Assembly (NCBI GenBank): GCA_947624955.1
Contig: CANQMM010000004.1
Location: 1 to 53,665 of the forward strand
DNA length: 53,665 bases
From: an uncultured Bacilli bacterium
GTDB lineage: Bacteria > Bacillota_I > Bacilli_A > RF39 > UBA660
Reading direction: 5' to 3'
Shown: piece by piece, positions 8,511 to 18,366 of the stretch
Layout of the letters: every line of letters starts with the position of its first letter
Numbering within the stretch: the stretch's first letter is position 1
The notes under the pieces: model-generated
Seen by the model: the letters and a program-made list of their open reading frames with translations, nothing else
What the model was told of the DNA's origin: nothing
The model's database searches: none
Position numbers and translations under genes: made by a program

Positions 8511-9723
8511 CTCTTCCATAAAACCAACTATATAATCCGGGGAATCCTGGTGGATTGATATTATTGGCAATAAACCCCGACCAAGTTTTAACTTCGCCTG
8601 GATAAAAACCTTTACTTACTCCAAAATGAAGATGAGTTCCGGTGGTACATTGGTCATATCCACCACGAAGAGTAGATGTGCTACCACCACCAGTATGACC
8701 GATAACAGTATCAGTAGTAACTACTTGATGTTCCTGAACAGATATATTTAATAAGTGACCATACTGAATAGTATATTTTTGCCCCTTAACGATCGATTGG
8801 ACAAATACTTGATTACCACCACAATTGGATTTATAAATAATCATACTTACTTGACCAGGTGTGGCCGAATAAACAGTAGTTCCTTCTGGATTACCACCGA
8901 TATCAACTGCATAATGGAAATTATTAGGTTTACCAGTTATAGGGTCGATACGACCACCCCAAGTGCTCGTAATATATCCTTTAGTTAAAGGTTTTAACCA
9001 ACCATCGGCACTAGCAATCCCAGCACATTTATAAACTGGCGTATTTTCGTCTGGACAAATTTGTTTGTAATAATTGATATCCGACTGTAAGCTTCTAATT
9101 TCATCATTAATATCGACGTTGACCTCGCCAAGTTCATCAAGATGGCCTTCTAATGTCTTTAATTCTTTTTCGGTTTTCTCTATCGACTTAGATAGTTCTT
9201 CTTCTTTAACTTTTAAATCTTCTTGTAATTTTTCATTTTCAATAATTAAAGCGTCTAGCCGATCAAGAGCATTATTTGTGTAATCTGTAATTTGCTCAAC
9301 GGCAGACAAACGCCGAATTAAATCTTTCAAACTGGTGGCATCGGATAAAAACTCGGAATAAACATCGTCACCTTTAGCTAGTTGAAAATAACGGAGTAAA
9401 GCTTCAGTTTCTTTTTTTAGTTCAGCAATTTGTTTTTCCGAATCTTCAACTTTTAATTTAGCTTCTTCAACATCTTTTTCAATCTGTTCTTTTTCTAACA
9501 TTGCGGCAGAAATCCGATCTTTAGCAGCGTTGATTTCCGATTGGGTCATTTGTTTTTTATTGTCATTTTCTTGTTTTCGTTTTTGTAGGGCTTCTAAATC
9601 AGCTTTTAAATCAGCAATTGTCGAATCGGCGTTATCAGCTTTGATGGTTAGCGGATTTAAGAAGGTAATAGTTAGTGCTCCGATAAGAAATAATCGGAAA
9701 ATTCCTTGACCTAATTTTTTCAT
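8497..9723 (-). CDS. Coiled-coil M23 peptidoglycan hydrolase (EnvC/PcsB-like), probable FtsEX effector
   Basis: Signal peptide, coiled coil, M23 motifs HYAVDIGG and GTHLHFGV; stop/start overlap with ftsX. Confidence 0.9.
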   Translation of the reverse strand: MKKLGQGIFRLFLIGALTITFLNPLTIKADNADSTIADLKADLEALQKRKQENDNKKQMTQSEINAAKDRISAAMLEKEQIEKDVEEAKLKVEDSEKQIAELKKETEALLRYFQLAKGDDVYSEFLSDATSLKDLIRRLSAVEQITDYTNNALDRLDALIIENEKLQEDLKVKEEELSKSIEKTEKELKTLEGHLDELGEVNVDINDEIRSLQSDINYYKQICPDENTPVYKCAGIASADGWLKPLTKGYITSTWGGRIDPITGKPNNFHYAVDIGGNPEGTTVYSATPGQVSMIIYKSNCGGNQVFVQSIVKGQKYTIQYGHLLNISVQEHQVVTTDTVIGHTGGGSTSTLRGGYDQCTTGTHLHFGVSKGFYPGEVKTWSGFIANNINPPGFPGLYSWFYGRGDKA

Positions 9724-10649
9724 ATCTTTAAATACTTCCTTACTGCACGGTAACTACCAAACATACCGACTAATGCTCCTAGAGCCATAACGAATAGGGA
9801 TACGTATAAGACAAAGCTGAATGGTTTGATAAGCGGGATAATATTGGAATAAACGTAACCACCTAATTTATCATAACTTAAGACATAACCGTAAATAGTC
9901 AGTAATGCCGGAATGATAGAACCGATAATTCCTAAAATTAATCCTTCAAAAAGGAATGGTAATCGAATAATGGTATTAGAAGTTCCGACAAGTCGCATAA
10001 TCTCAATTTCACTACGTCTTGAGAAGATAGTAAGTTTAATCGTATTACTGATTAAGAATGCTGTAACAACGATTAAAGCAACGACAATGATGATGGTAAT
10101 CTTTTCAATGACATCAAAGACTTTGATAAAGTTTTCAGCTTTACCTTCACCATATTTAGCATCAAATACGCCATTAATCTTTTTAATATTTTGGGTAGTT
10201 TCGGATAATTCATTAACATCATCGACAGCGACTTCAAAAGAACTACGTAATGGATTGGTTTCCAAAGTTTCGAGAATCGCTTTGATATCGTCCGATTCGT
10301 GGATTAAATCATTTTTCCATTGTTCACCACTAATATAGGTGATATTATCACTACTTACATTAGGTAGAGCGGCAATTTGATTCCGAATATGTTCAATATC
10401 CGAATTAGTTAAATCTAAGTCGACGAAGACCTCGATAGTTAAATCTTTTTCAAGTTCGCTAGTAGCATTATTAACATTGGCGGAAATGACAACAGCGATA
10501 GCTACTAAGATTAAAGTAATCGTCGAGCAAGTAATAGAAGCGATACTTAAACTGAAATTACGAAAAACACTTTTGAAAGCATCACGAATATTCCGACCTA
10601 AAACTCTAAACATTTTCATGAGCAACATACCTACCTTTCGCATCATCAC
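9720..10649 (-). CDS. ftsX: Permease-like cell division protein FtsX
   Basis: FtsX topology, RSEIEIMRLVGTS motif, overlaps ftsE. Confidence 0.92.
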   Translation of the reverse strand: MMMRKVGMLLMKMFRVLGRNIRDAFKSVFRNFSLSIASITCSTITLILVAIAVVISANVNNATSELEKDLTIEVFVDLDLTNSDIEHIRNQIAALPNVSSDNITYISGEQWKNDLIHESDDIKAILETLETNPLRSSFEVAVDDVNELSETTQNIKKINGVFDAKYGEGKAENFIKVFDVIEKITIIIVVALIVVTAFLISNTIKLTIFSRRSEIEIMRLVGTSNTIIRLPFLFEGLILGIIGSIIPALLTIYGYVLSYDKLGGYVYSNIIPLIKPFSFVLYVSLFVMALGALVGMFGSYRAVRKYLKI

Positions 10650-11307
10650 TTACTAAAACGCCATTTTCGATAGTAATAACTCTTTTCTTCATCCGATTGA
10701 CGATTTCTCTATCGTGGGTAGCCATAATAATAGTTGTGCCCATCTCTTTATTAATACTTTCAATAACTTTCATAATTTCTTTAGACGTTTCAGGATCGAG
10801 ATTTCCCGTTGGTTCATCACAAATAAGTAATTTGGGTTCATTAACGATGGCGCGGGCGATACATACTCTTTGTTGCTCACCACCGGACAACTGATTTGGA
10901 AAACTCCGGACTTTTTCTTTTAAACCAACACGTTCGAGGGCTTTTAAAACTTTAGGACGAATTTCGTTAGACTTTAAGCCCATAGCTTCTAGAGCAAAAG
11001 CGACATTTTCGTAGACAGTTAACTTTGGTAAAAGTTTAAAGTCTTGGAAGACGATGCCTAATTTACGACGTAATTTATATACATTGCGATTTTTCAATTT
11101 CGATATATTGATGCCACCGACGATGACTTCCCCTTTAGTAGGTTTTTCTTCCCGGTAGAGCATTTTAATAAGTGTAGATTTGCCGGAACCACTATGACCG
11201 ATAACAAAAACAAAGTCGCCTTTACTAATACTCAAGGTTAAATCAGCAATAGCGGTAACACCGTTTTGATATACTTTATAGCAATTTTTTATTTCTATAA
11301 ACTTCAT
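10606..11307 (-). CDS. ftsE: Cell division ATP-binding protein FtsE
   Basis: ABC ATPase: GHSGSGKST, LSGGEQQRVCIARAI, CDEPTGNLDPETS. Confidence 0.95.
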   Translation of the reverse strand: MKFIEIKNCYKVYQNGVTAIADLTLSISKGDFVFVIGHSGSGKSTLIKMLYREEKPTKGEVIVGGINISKLKNRNVYKLRRKLGIVFQDFKLLPKLTVYENVAFALEAMGLKSNEIRPKVLKALERVGLKEKVRSFPNQLSGGEQQRVCIARAIVNEPKLLICDEPTGNLDPETSKEIMKVIESINKEMGTTIIMATHDREIVNRMKKRVITIENGVLVSDDAKGRYVAHENV

Positions 11308-11347
11308 ATAACCACCTTACTATGTTAATTATAGCAAATTTTAGGCC

Positions 11348-12250
11348 CTAAATAAATGGTAAATTAGACCTTTTTACACCACCGGAAACTTCATAACAAT
11401 CACTAATGACAAAAAAGGCATTGGCATCAATTTTTAAAATAGCTTCTTTAAAATAATAGTAATCTCTAGTTGGGACAACACACATAATCATTTGTTTCTT
11501 ATTTTTGGAATAGCCACCTTCGGCGCTAAAGATTGTAACGCCGGTATTTAACTTATTGATAATAAAGTCTTCGACCTCATTGATCTTTCTTGAGTAGATA
11601 AAGAACATTTTGCTATCCGAAATACCGATTAGAATACGATCGATTAACATACTACTAATTATTAGAACGAGAATCGAATAGATCATATCTTGCGTACCAA
11701 AGACGAAACCGCCTATGCAAATAATTAGAACATTAGTAATTAAAACACTTTTACCGGTTGGAACTTTTAAATATTTATTGATAATTTGAATAATGACATC
11801 TGACCCACCTGTAGTAAAACCCGCTTTATAGACAAGACCATTACCTAATCCTAAGAGAATGCCTGCTACTAAAACGGTTAGAATTTGTGATTCAAAAGTG
11901 ATACTTGGTAAAACATCGGTTATTAAGGGAGCGGTAAGTTTAATAAATATAGGGTAAAGTAAAGCCCCGACAATGGTCCGGTTAGTTTGGGAAACGCCTA
12001 GAAAAATATAACTAATAACAATGAGAATTACTCCACTTATGAAGATGAAACTCGCAGGATCGATAGAAAAAACTTGATGTAAAATAATACCTATACCACT
12101 AGTACCACCGACTACTAAATCATTTTGCAAGAGAAAAAAATTATAATTGAGGGCCAAAACTAAAGCACCTATAACCATAATTATGGTCCGGCTGATTAAT
12201 TTAGAACTCTTTATTTTTGTTAGTATTTTTGGCTTCGGCATATTAGTCAC
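11348..12250 (-). CDS. YitT family membrane protein (DUF161/DUF2179)
   Basis: LVVGGTSGIGIIL, GLGNGLVYKAGFTTGGSDVI. Confidence 0.92.
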   Translation of the reverse strand: MTNMPKPKILTKIKSSKLISRTIIMVIGALVLALNYNFFLLQNDLVVGGTSGIGIILHQVFSIDPASFIFISGVILIVISYIFLGVSQTNRTIVGALLYPIFIKLTAPLITDVLPSITFESQILTVLVAGILLGLGNGLVYKAGFTTGGSDVIIQIINKYLKVPTGKSVLITNVLIICIGGFVFGTQDMIYSILVLIISSMLIDRILIGISDSKMFFIYSRKINEVEDFIINKLNTGVTIFSAEGGYSKNKKQMIMCVVPTRDYYYFKEAILKIDANAFFVISDCYEVSGGVKRSNLPFI

Positions 12251-12316
12251 CTATTTTTTATTATACTATACTTTTTAATATCTGCATATAGTTAAAATGA
12301 GGTGAAATAAATATTT

Positions 12317-12700
12317 ATGAATGGAAGTTATTTTCAAAATCCGACATTTCCTTCAGCGATAAATCCAAATGTTGCTAACAATATGGAGAATTATACGGGC
12401 GGTTATAGTTATGAAGAGGGATATAATGCCGGAGCTAAAAGTGTTTTAAATGATGGAGAGCAAAGTTATATTGAAAATATTTTAAGATTGAATAAAGGGA
12501 AAAAAGTTAAAGCATATGTTTCTTTTCCTGATTCCAACACTTGGCGCGATAGAATATTTGAGGGAATTATCGAGCAAGCGGGAAGAGATCATCTAATTAT
12601 TAGTAATCCGCAAACCGGGGAGTGGTATTTAATTCTAATGATCTATTTAAATTATGTAGAATTTGCTGAAAGAATTAACTATTCACCAATTTATTCTTAA
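12317..12700 (+). CDS. gerQ: GerQ-like spore coat domain protein
   Basis: QSYIENILRLNKGKKVKAY..EGIIEQAGRDHLIISNPQTGEWYLILMIYLNYVEF. Confidence 0.88.
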   Translation: MNGSYFQNPTFPSAINPNVANNMENYTGGYSYEEGYNAGAKSVLNDGEQSYIENILRLNKGKKVKAYVSFPDSNTWRDRIFEGIIEQAGRDHLIISNPQTGEWYLILMIYLNYVEFAERINYSPIYS

Positions 12701-12722
12701 AAGACGATTAAGTCTTTTTTTA
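12701..12722 (+). terminator. Terminator downstream of gerQ
   Basis: AAGAC-GATTAA-GTCTT then T-run. Confidence 0.65.
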
Positions 12723-12764
12723 ATTTAGGAAGTTCAACATAGGTGTAATAATTTCCAAAATTCA

Positions 12765-12794
12765 AAAGTTATTACGGTTGAGAGTAATAACTTT
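12765..12794. repeat. Perfect 11-bp inverted repeat AAAGTTATTAC/GTAATAACTTT, 8-nt loop
   Basis: Arms at 12765-12775 and 12784-12794. Confidence 0.8.
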
Positions 12795-12863
12795 GCCAAA
12801 TGCATTGTAAAAGTTCTGCTATTTGCACAACAAAAGTCGTGCTAAATGCACAATAGTAATTGA
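12795..12863. repeat. Three degenerate 23-nt tandem units upstream of the DUF4143 ATPase
   Basis: gccaaatgcattgtaaaagttct / gctatttgcacaacaaaagtcgt / gctaaatgcacaatagtaattga. Confidence 0.7.
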
Positions 12864-12888
12864 TTGAAGTTATACGATATGGTATATT
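12860..12888 (+). promoter_or_regulatory. Candidate promoter of the DUF4143 ATPase
   Basis: TTGATT (12860-12865), 17-nt spacer, TATATT (12883-12888). Confidence 0.5.
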
Positions 12889-12908
12889 AGTTGTAGGAGG
12901 TATGGCTT

Positions 12909-14192
12909 ATGGCTTTAACGAAAGAAAATTATACTAAAAGATTAGTTGATGATGAATTAGATGAGTTATTGCAAATATTTGGTGCGGTAAGTATTGAGGG
13001 GCCAAAGTATTGTGGAAAAACTTGGACTGCTTTAAATCATGCTAATTCATCAGTCTTATTAACGAAGTCTGATAATCCAAATTCTGATTATCAAAAAGCT
13101 TTAATAAATAGAGATTTAATATATACAAATGAATATCCTGAGCTAATTGATGAATGGCAATCTATTGAACAAATATGGGATGATGTTAGAACTAAATGTG
13201 ATGAAGATGGGAAGAGCGGCAAATTTATTTTAACTGGATCATCTGTTCCTGTTAGACCTGATAAAATATTTCATTCTGGTGCTGGGAGAATTTGTAAATT
13301 AAATATGTATACGATGTCTTTATATGAATCTGGTGATTCTGAGGGAGTGGTATCTCTTTCAGATTTATTTGAAAATAAGGATATAGCAGTAAATTTAAAA
13401 AATAAACCATCTATTCAAAAATATGCAGACTTAATTATTAGAGGAGGATGGCCAGCTAGTTTAAGGTATGATAGTAAAAATTATTATAGATTACCTGAGA
13501 GTTATATTCAGGATGTTTTAGATCATGATATTAACTATGATGGAGTTACTAGGGATAAAGAAAAAATGAGAATGTTATTAAGATCATTAGCTAGAAATGA
13601 GACTACACTTGCTACTAATGAGAAATTAGTAAGTGATATAGAAGATTATACAACAGAGGAGCAATACCGAATAACTAGAAATACTGTTGCTGATTATTTG
13701 AATGTTTTAAATAATATTCATTTGATTCAGGATCAATTACCTTTCTCAGAAAAAATACGATCAAGTGTTAGAGTGGGTAAAACTGCAAAAAGGCACTTTG
13801 TTGACCCATCTTTAGCTTGTTCAGTTTTAGGTTTGAAACAAGAACAATTAATCAATGATTTAGAATTATTTGGATTTATGTTTGAATCTTTAGTAGTTAG
13901 AGATTTACGGATATATATAGAATATTTAGGGGGTCATATATATCATTTCCATGATAATAATACAGGTGATGAAGTAGATGCTATTGTGGAACTAAGAGAT
14001 GGAAATTATGGGGCAATAGAAGTTAAGTTAGGGGTTGGTAAAATAGAAGAAGCAGCTAATAGTTTACTTAAGTTTTCTAAAAGTTGTGAAATTCAGCCTA
14101 AGTTTATGTGTGTAATTAGTGGGATGATTGATTATGCTTATAGAAGACCAGATGGAATTTATGTTGTTCCAATAACGGCTCTAAAACCATAA
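12909..14192 (+). CDS. AAA_14/DUF4143 family ATPase
   Basis: Walker A GPKYCGKTW, LIDEWQ, FILTGSS, C-terminal GDEVDAIVELRDGNYGAIEVK (DUF4143 nuclease-like fold). Confidence 0.93.
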   Translation: MALTKENYTKRLVDDELDELLQIFGAVSIEGPKYCGKTWTALNHANSSVLLTKSDNPNSDYQKALINRDLIYTNEYPELIDEWQSIEQIWDDVRTKCDEDGKSGKFILTGSSVPVRPDKIFHSGAGRICKLNMYTMSLYESGDSEGVVSLSDLFENKDIAVNLKNKPSIQKYADLIIRGGWPASLRYDSKNYYRLPESYIQDVLDHDINYDGVTRDKEKMRMLLRSLARNETTLATNEKLVSDIEDYTTEEQYRITRNTVADYLNVLNNIHLIQDQLPFSEKIRSSVRVGKTAKRHFVDPSLACSVLGLKQEQLINDLELFGFMFESLVVRDLRIYIEYLGGHIYHFHDNNTGDEVDAIVELRDGNYGAIEVKLGVGKIEEAANSLLKFSKSCEIQPKFMCVISGMIDYAYRRPDGIYVVPITALKP

Positions 14193-14195
14193 AAA

Positions 14196-14285
14196 TTAAA
14201 TAATTAAATAAGAGCAGTCGTTATGTTTAATGAGAGTATAGCAATTAGTAGATAATGGCCTGAGGACTAAAGTTTTTACTTCCAT
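14196..14285 (-). pseudogene. Truncated N-terminus of an MBL-fold hydrolase (GloB/YqgX-like)
   Basis: MEVKTLVLRPLSTNCYTLIKHNDCSYLII*, matching the N-terminal pattern M.V..L.LGPL.TNCY.L.....LIIDPG and stopping just before the expected DPG. Confidence 0.55.
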
Positions 14286-14391
14286 AATAATCATCATTTT
14301 AATTTTATTATAATAAAAGCAAATTATTGTAAAATAGGAATTGGAATATTGCATAATTAAGAATTTTAGTTTACTATAAAATAGTATAGAG

Positions 14392-14946
14392 GTGATGTTA
14401 ATGAGCTTTGTATTTTTCTTATTATTTATCATTGTTTTAGTCGGGGGATGTGCGATTTGGTATATAGTTAATTTCAACCGTTTAATGACTTGTAAATCAA
14501 AAATCGAGCAAGCTGAATCAATTATCGATGAAGGATTAAGAAATAAGTATGACTTGATTAGAAAAATGGATACAACATTACAAGCAAATTTAAAAAAGGA
14601 CAAGTCATTCTTTAAAGATATTGAAAAAGTAAGTAAAGAGAATATTACTAATTTTGATTTTGATAGAAAACTCGTGGAATATGAAAATATTTTGCAACAA
14701 TTAAAACAAGATTATGATAATTTTAAAGATGAGAAAGACTTTAAAAAAATGGATGGGGAAATGCGAGAAATCAATGAAAAATTGAGCGCCGCCAAGACTT
14801 ATTATAATAAATACACTAATCGAAGTAATGAATTAGCTAGAAAATTCCCCGGAAATATTATTGCAAAATTACACGATGTCGAAATTAAACCATATTTTGA
14901 TGGTAAGAATATGCAAGATGATATAATTGATGATTTTAAAATCTAG
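14392..14946 (+). CDS. lemA: LemA family protein; true start probably ATG 14401
   Basis: N-terminal TM, then YNxLx-like and coiled LemA core (KKYYNKYTNRSNELARKFPGNIIAKL). Confidence 0.85.
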   Translation: MMLMSFVFFLLFIIVLVGGCAIWYIVNFNRLMTCKSKIEQAESIIDEGLRNKYDLIRKMDTTLQANLKKDKSFFKDIEKVSKENITNFDFDRKLVEYENILQQLKQDYDNFKDEKDFKKMDGEMREINEKLSAAKTYYNKYTNRSNELARKFPGNIIAKLHDVEIKPYFDGKNMQDDIIDDFKI

Positions 14947-14970
14947 AACTTGGTGAAAGTTCTTTTTATT
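14946..14970 (+). terminator. Terminator of the LemA gene
   Basis: GAACTT-ggtga-AAGTTC then TTTTTATTTT. Confidence 0.7.
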
Positions 14971-15628
14971 TTATTTGCCAATCGATGGGATCAAGATGAT
15001 GAGCAATCAAGAAATTATTAGTTTTGGAAAATGGGCGACTACCAAAAAAGCCACTACGAGCTGAAAAAGGTGAGGGATGAGGAGAAGTGATAACTAAGTG
15101 ATGCGGATTAGTTATGTATTTAGCCTTCTCTTTAGCAAAGTTACCCCATAAGATAAAGACAATTGGGGTATCTTTTTGATTTAATACTTTTATTATATAA
15201 TCCGTTAATAATTCCCAACCTAAATTACGATGGGAAGCAGGGGAGTCTTTAATAACGGTTAAGACTGCATTAAGCATTAAGACACCTTCTTTAGCCCAAC
15301 TAGTTAAATCACCTTTAGTAGGGATGGGAATATTTAAGTCATTATGTAATTCTTGATAAATATTTTGTAATGAAGGCGGGATTTTGACACCATCTTGAAC
15401 GGAGAATGATAAACCGTGAGCTTCACCGACACCGTGATAAGGGTCTTGACCAATGATGACTACTTTTACTTTTTCGTAAGGTGTTAGTTTTAAAGCTTCA
15501 AAAATATGGTCTTTGGGTGGATAGACCGTTTTAGTAGCATATTCATTTTCAATGATATGATAAAATTTTTTAAATCCGGGACTTTCCCAAATTATCTTTA
15601 AATGTTCATCCCAACTATTGCCAATCAT
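14966..15628 (-). CDS. ung: Uracil-DNA glycosylase
   Basis: VVIIGQDPYHGVGEAHGLSFSV; HPSPFSARSGFFGSRPFSKTN. Confidence 0.98.
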   Translation of the reverse strand: MIGNSWDEHLKIIWESPGFKKFYHIIENEYATKTVYPPKDHIFEALKLTPYEKVKVVIIGQDPYHGVGEAHGLSFSVQDGVKIPPSLQNIYQELHNDLNIPIPTKGDLTSWAKEGVLMLNAVLTVIKDSPASHRNLGWELLTDYIIKVLNQKDTPIVFILWGNFAKEKAKYITNPHHLVITSPHPSPFSARSGFFGSRPFSKTNNFLIAHHLDPIDWQIK

Positions 15629-15655
15629 ATAATCACAACCTAGTAGTATTCTAAC

Positions 15656-15680
15656 ACAAAAAAAGGAAGAAATCTTCCTA
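15656..15680 (-). terminator. Terminator of the rplI..rlmH operon
   Basis: Minus strand AGGAAG-ATTT-CTTCCT then T-run. Confidence 0.75.
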
Positions 15681-16115
15681 TTTATGATAAGTTTCGTGAT
15701 TAATTATTTTAAAGGCCCGATATATTTGTTCTAATAGTAATCCTCTAAATAAGCCGTGAGGAAAAGTCAAAGGCGAAAAGGATAGATGGTAATTAGCAAG
15801 ATTTTTAATATCTGGAGATAGACCTTCAGAACTACCGATAATAAAAGTAATGGTCGGATAACTGATAAATGTCTTATCGATTAACTTAGATAATTCCACG
15901 CTATCTAACTCCTTACCGCCGATTTCTAAGGTAATAATAAATTCTTGTTTATTTAGATGTTTTTGAATATCTAACGCTTCTTTTGCTAAATCATTTTGAT
16001 CTTTTAACTCGATGATTTCGATGGGATGATATTTACTGATGCGTTTTTTATAATCATTTATTAAGTCATCTAAGTAAGTTTCTTTGATTTTACCTAAAGC
16101 AATTATTTTAATCAT
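15678..16115 (-). CDS. rlmH: 23S rRNA pseudouridine(1915) N3-methyltransferase
   Basis: MIKIIALGKIKE, FIIGSSEGL, LSFSPLTFPHGLFRGLLLEQIYRA. Confidence 0.95.
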   Translation of the reverse strand: MIKIIALGKIKETYLDDLINDYKKRISKYHPIEIIELKDQNDLAKEALDIQKHLNKQEFIITLEIGGKELDSVELSKLIDKTFISYPTITFIIGSSEGLSPDIKNLANYHLSFSPLTFPHGLFRGLLLEQIYRAFKIINHETYHK

Positions 16116-16876
16116 AATTCCATGACCTCAGATTTTTCGTGTTGGCGAGCACAAGTATAGTTACTAAACTCGATATTATAAGCTGCTAAAGTTTCTTTAA
16201 GAGTGGTTAAGGCTTTTTCTTCGGTGTTGTTTTCTTCACTCAAGTGCATTAAAACAATCTTTTGCGTTTTAGGTCCAATTAACTTACTAATATAGATGGC
16301 CGAGTCGACATTGGATAAATGGCCATAAGCACCACCAATCCGGGCTTTTAACCAATCAGGGTAAGAACCATTGATGAGCATTTCCGGATCGTGATTACTT
16401 TCAAATAAATATATTTCCCGATTAGCTAAAGTTTTAAAATATTTTTGATTTAAATAACCGGTATCAGTTAAATAAACAACACTTTTGTCATTAGCAGTAA
16501 TGATAAATCCTCGGGAGTCGTTCGTATCGTGACTAGTTTTAATGGTTTCAATATGGCAATCAGCAATATCGATATCTTTATCAAACACTAGAAGATTATC
16601 ATATTCTTTAATATCTTCTAGTTCATAAAGAATGCCTAAAGTTAAGCAAACTTTGGGATGATATTTTTTTAGGAATGTATTTAAGGCTTTTACGTGGTCG
16701 CTATGACTATGACTTATAAAGATGTATTCAATTTCATTTGGGTCAACATTTAAATCCGCTAGGGCATTAGTAATGTATTTAACATTTACGCCGATATCGA
16801 AAAGAATCTTCGTTTGTGGGGTTTCAATATAGGTAGCATTACCTTTAGAGCCGCTAGCTAAAACACATATTTTCAT
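16112..16876 (-). CDS. walJ: MBL-fold hydrolase, WalJ/YycJ family
   Basis: LASGSKGNATYIE, SHSHSDHVKAL, HLSEENNT; next to rlmH. Confidence 0.88.
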   Translation of the reverse strand: MKICVLASGSKGNATYIETPQTKILFDIGVNVKYITNALADLNVDPNEIEYIFISHSHSDHVKALNTFLKKYHPKVCLTLGILYELEDIKEYDNLLVFDKDIDIADCHIETIKTSHDTNDSRGFIITANDKSVVYLTDTGYLNQKYFKTLANREIYLFESNHDPEMLINGSYPDWLKARIGGAYGHLSNVDSAIYISKLIGPKTQKIVLMHLSEENNTEEKALTTLKETLAAYNIEFSNYTCARQHEKSEVMEL

Positions 16877-18366
16877 TAGAATAAGATTACTTTCCTTGGG
16901 TCGATAGTTTGACCACCGTTATATGGTAAACCACCAACATAAATTCCTAAGTGGACGTGAGTTCCTTCAGCCCAACCGGTATGACCCATATTACCGATTT
17001 GTTGCCCTTGTTCAACTCTTTGTCCTGCTTTAACAATTGGTTGCATTGACATATGGGAATAAGATGAATAATAACCATTATCGTGTTTAATAACGACATT
17101 ATATCCCGCATTATCACCTAGAATACCACCCCAACCGGCGGAGTAAACCTCGCCATCTAAAACAGCATATATTGGGGAGTTATATCCGGTACCAGAGATA
17201 TCGATACCATCGTGGAAATAACCACCACGATAACCATAAGGACTTGTGATTACGTATGGGAAGTTCGTTGGTAAGCCCCAAGAATCGCCGCTTGGTACTA
17301 CTGTTTGACTATTGTATTTAGTTCCATAAACCCACACTTCATTTTGTGGTTCTCTAATTATCTCCGTTTTCGATTCATCGATATAGGCCGCTTGGGTACT
17401 TGAACCATTAACCATCTTATAATGCGTAGTTATTTTAGTTTTGCCCGGAATACCGGTTAGCGTTTTGACACGGTAACTAGCAGAGCGGGAACTATCATAA
17501 GTAATTTCTTTTTTATATGGTTCATCGATTATCTCTTCAACATCCATTTCATAAGTTAAATTGAGCATTGGGTCGATTAAGGCAATATTGATAACTTCAT
17601 CTTTAGCGAGTAAAACATCTTCGCTTTTTAAATTGTCATTGGCAATTAATAATTCTTGAACACTTAGTTTATTATCATAGGCAATGTCATCAAGAGTATC
17701 TCCAACTTTAATCTTATAAGGTTTATACTCCATATTATCGCCGAATAGTAATTTCTTGACTAGTTCATCACTATCCATAAAGATTTCATCACTTACTGAT
17801 ATATAAGCTTCTTTAATGGAAATAGCATCTTCAAAATAGATATTATCTAGGAATTCTTCAGCATCATCATCTTGACTATTATCTAAGTATTTTTGATAGG
17901 TTTCCGGTTTGACAAAAGTAGTTACATATTTTTGAATAGCTTCTTCAAAGACTTCACGATTTATAACGTTAACTACTAGAGGGGAAGCATCTTCATCGGA
18001 TGAGTTACGAATGGTAATGCTATAACCACGAATAGTAAAATCACGACCATTACGAACTTCATCGTAGATAGCATTAGGGTCATTAGGAGTAACGTTATAA
18101 GCTATGAGCTCGACGATTTCAAATCCTTTAGGTGGGTAGACTTGGTCTACTTGGTAAGTTTCTTTAATATCAGTTTGTTCTTGATTAATTAAATTATAGA
18201 AATAATCTTTATTTTCGATAACACCGACTTTTTCCCCATCGAGATAAATCTGATAGTACATTTGCGGTTCGGCATTTTTATCTTGAGCCATATAACTAAT
18301 AACTAAAATAATAGTTAAGATGACAGTCAAAATAAAACTAATAATTACTGATTTATTTAATTTCAT
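16876..18366 (-). CDS. Membrane-anchored M23 peptidase with LysM and G5 domains
   Basis: TM N-terminus; LysM YKIKVGDTLDDIAYDNKLSVQELLIAN; G5-like region; M23 HDGIDISG and GTHVHLGIYV. Confidence 0.9.
   Translation of the reverse strand: MKLNKSVIISFILTVILTIILVISYMAQDKNAEPQMYYQIYLDGEKVGVIENKDYFYNLINQEQTDIKETYQVDQVYPPKGFEIVELIAYNVTPNDPNAIYDEVRNGRDFTIRGYSITIRNSSDEDASPLVVNVINREVFEEAIQKYVTTFVKPETYQKYLDNSQDDDAEEFLDNIYFEDAISIKEAYISVSDEIFMDSDELVKKLLFGDNMEYKPYKIKVGDTLDDIAYDNKLSVQELLIANDNLKSEDVLLAKDEVINIALIDPMLNLTYEMDVEEIIDEPYKKEITYDSSRSASYRVKTLTGIPGKTKITTHYKMVNGSSTQAAYIDESKTEIIREPQNEVWVYGTKYNSQTVVPSGDSWGLPTNFPYVITSPYGYRGGYFHDGIDISGTGYNSPIYAVLDGEVYSAGWGGILGDNAGYNVVIKHDNGYYSSYSHMSMQPIVKAGQRVEQGQQIGNMGHTGWAEGTHVHLGIYVGGLPYNGGQTIDPRKVILF

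Noticed and set aside
14196-14603. Full 135-aa minus-strand ORF
   Set aside because: Most of it is antisense to the LemA gene; only the last ~29 codons look like a real gene remnant, reported separately
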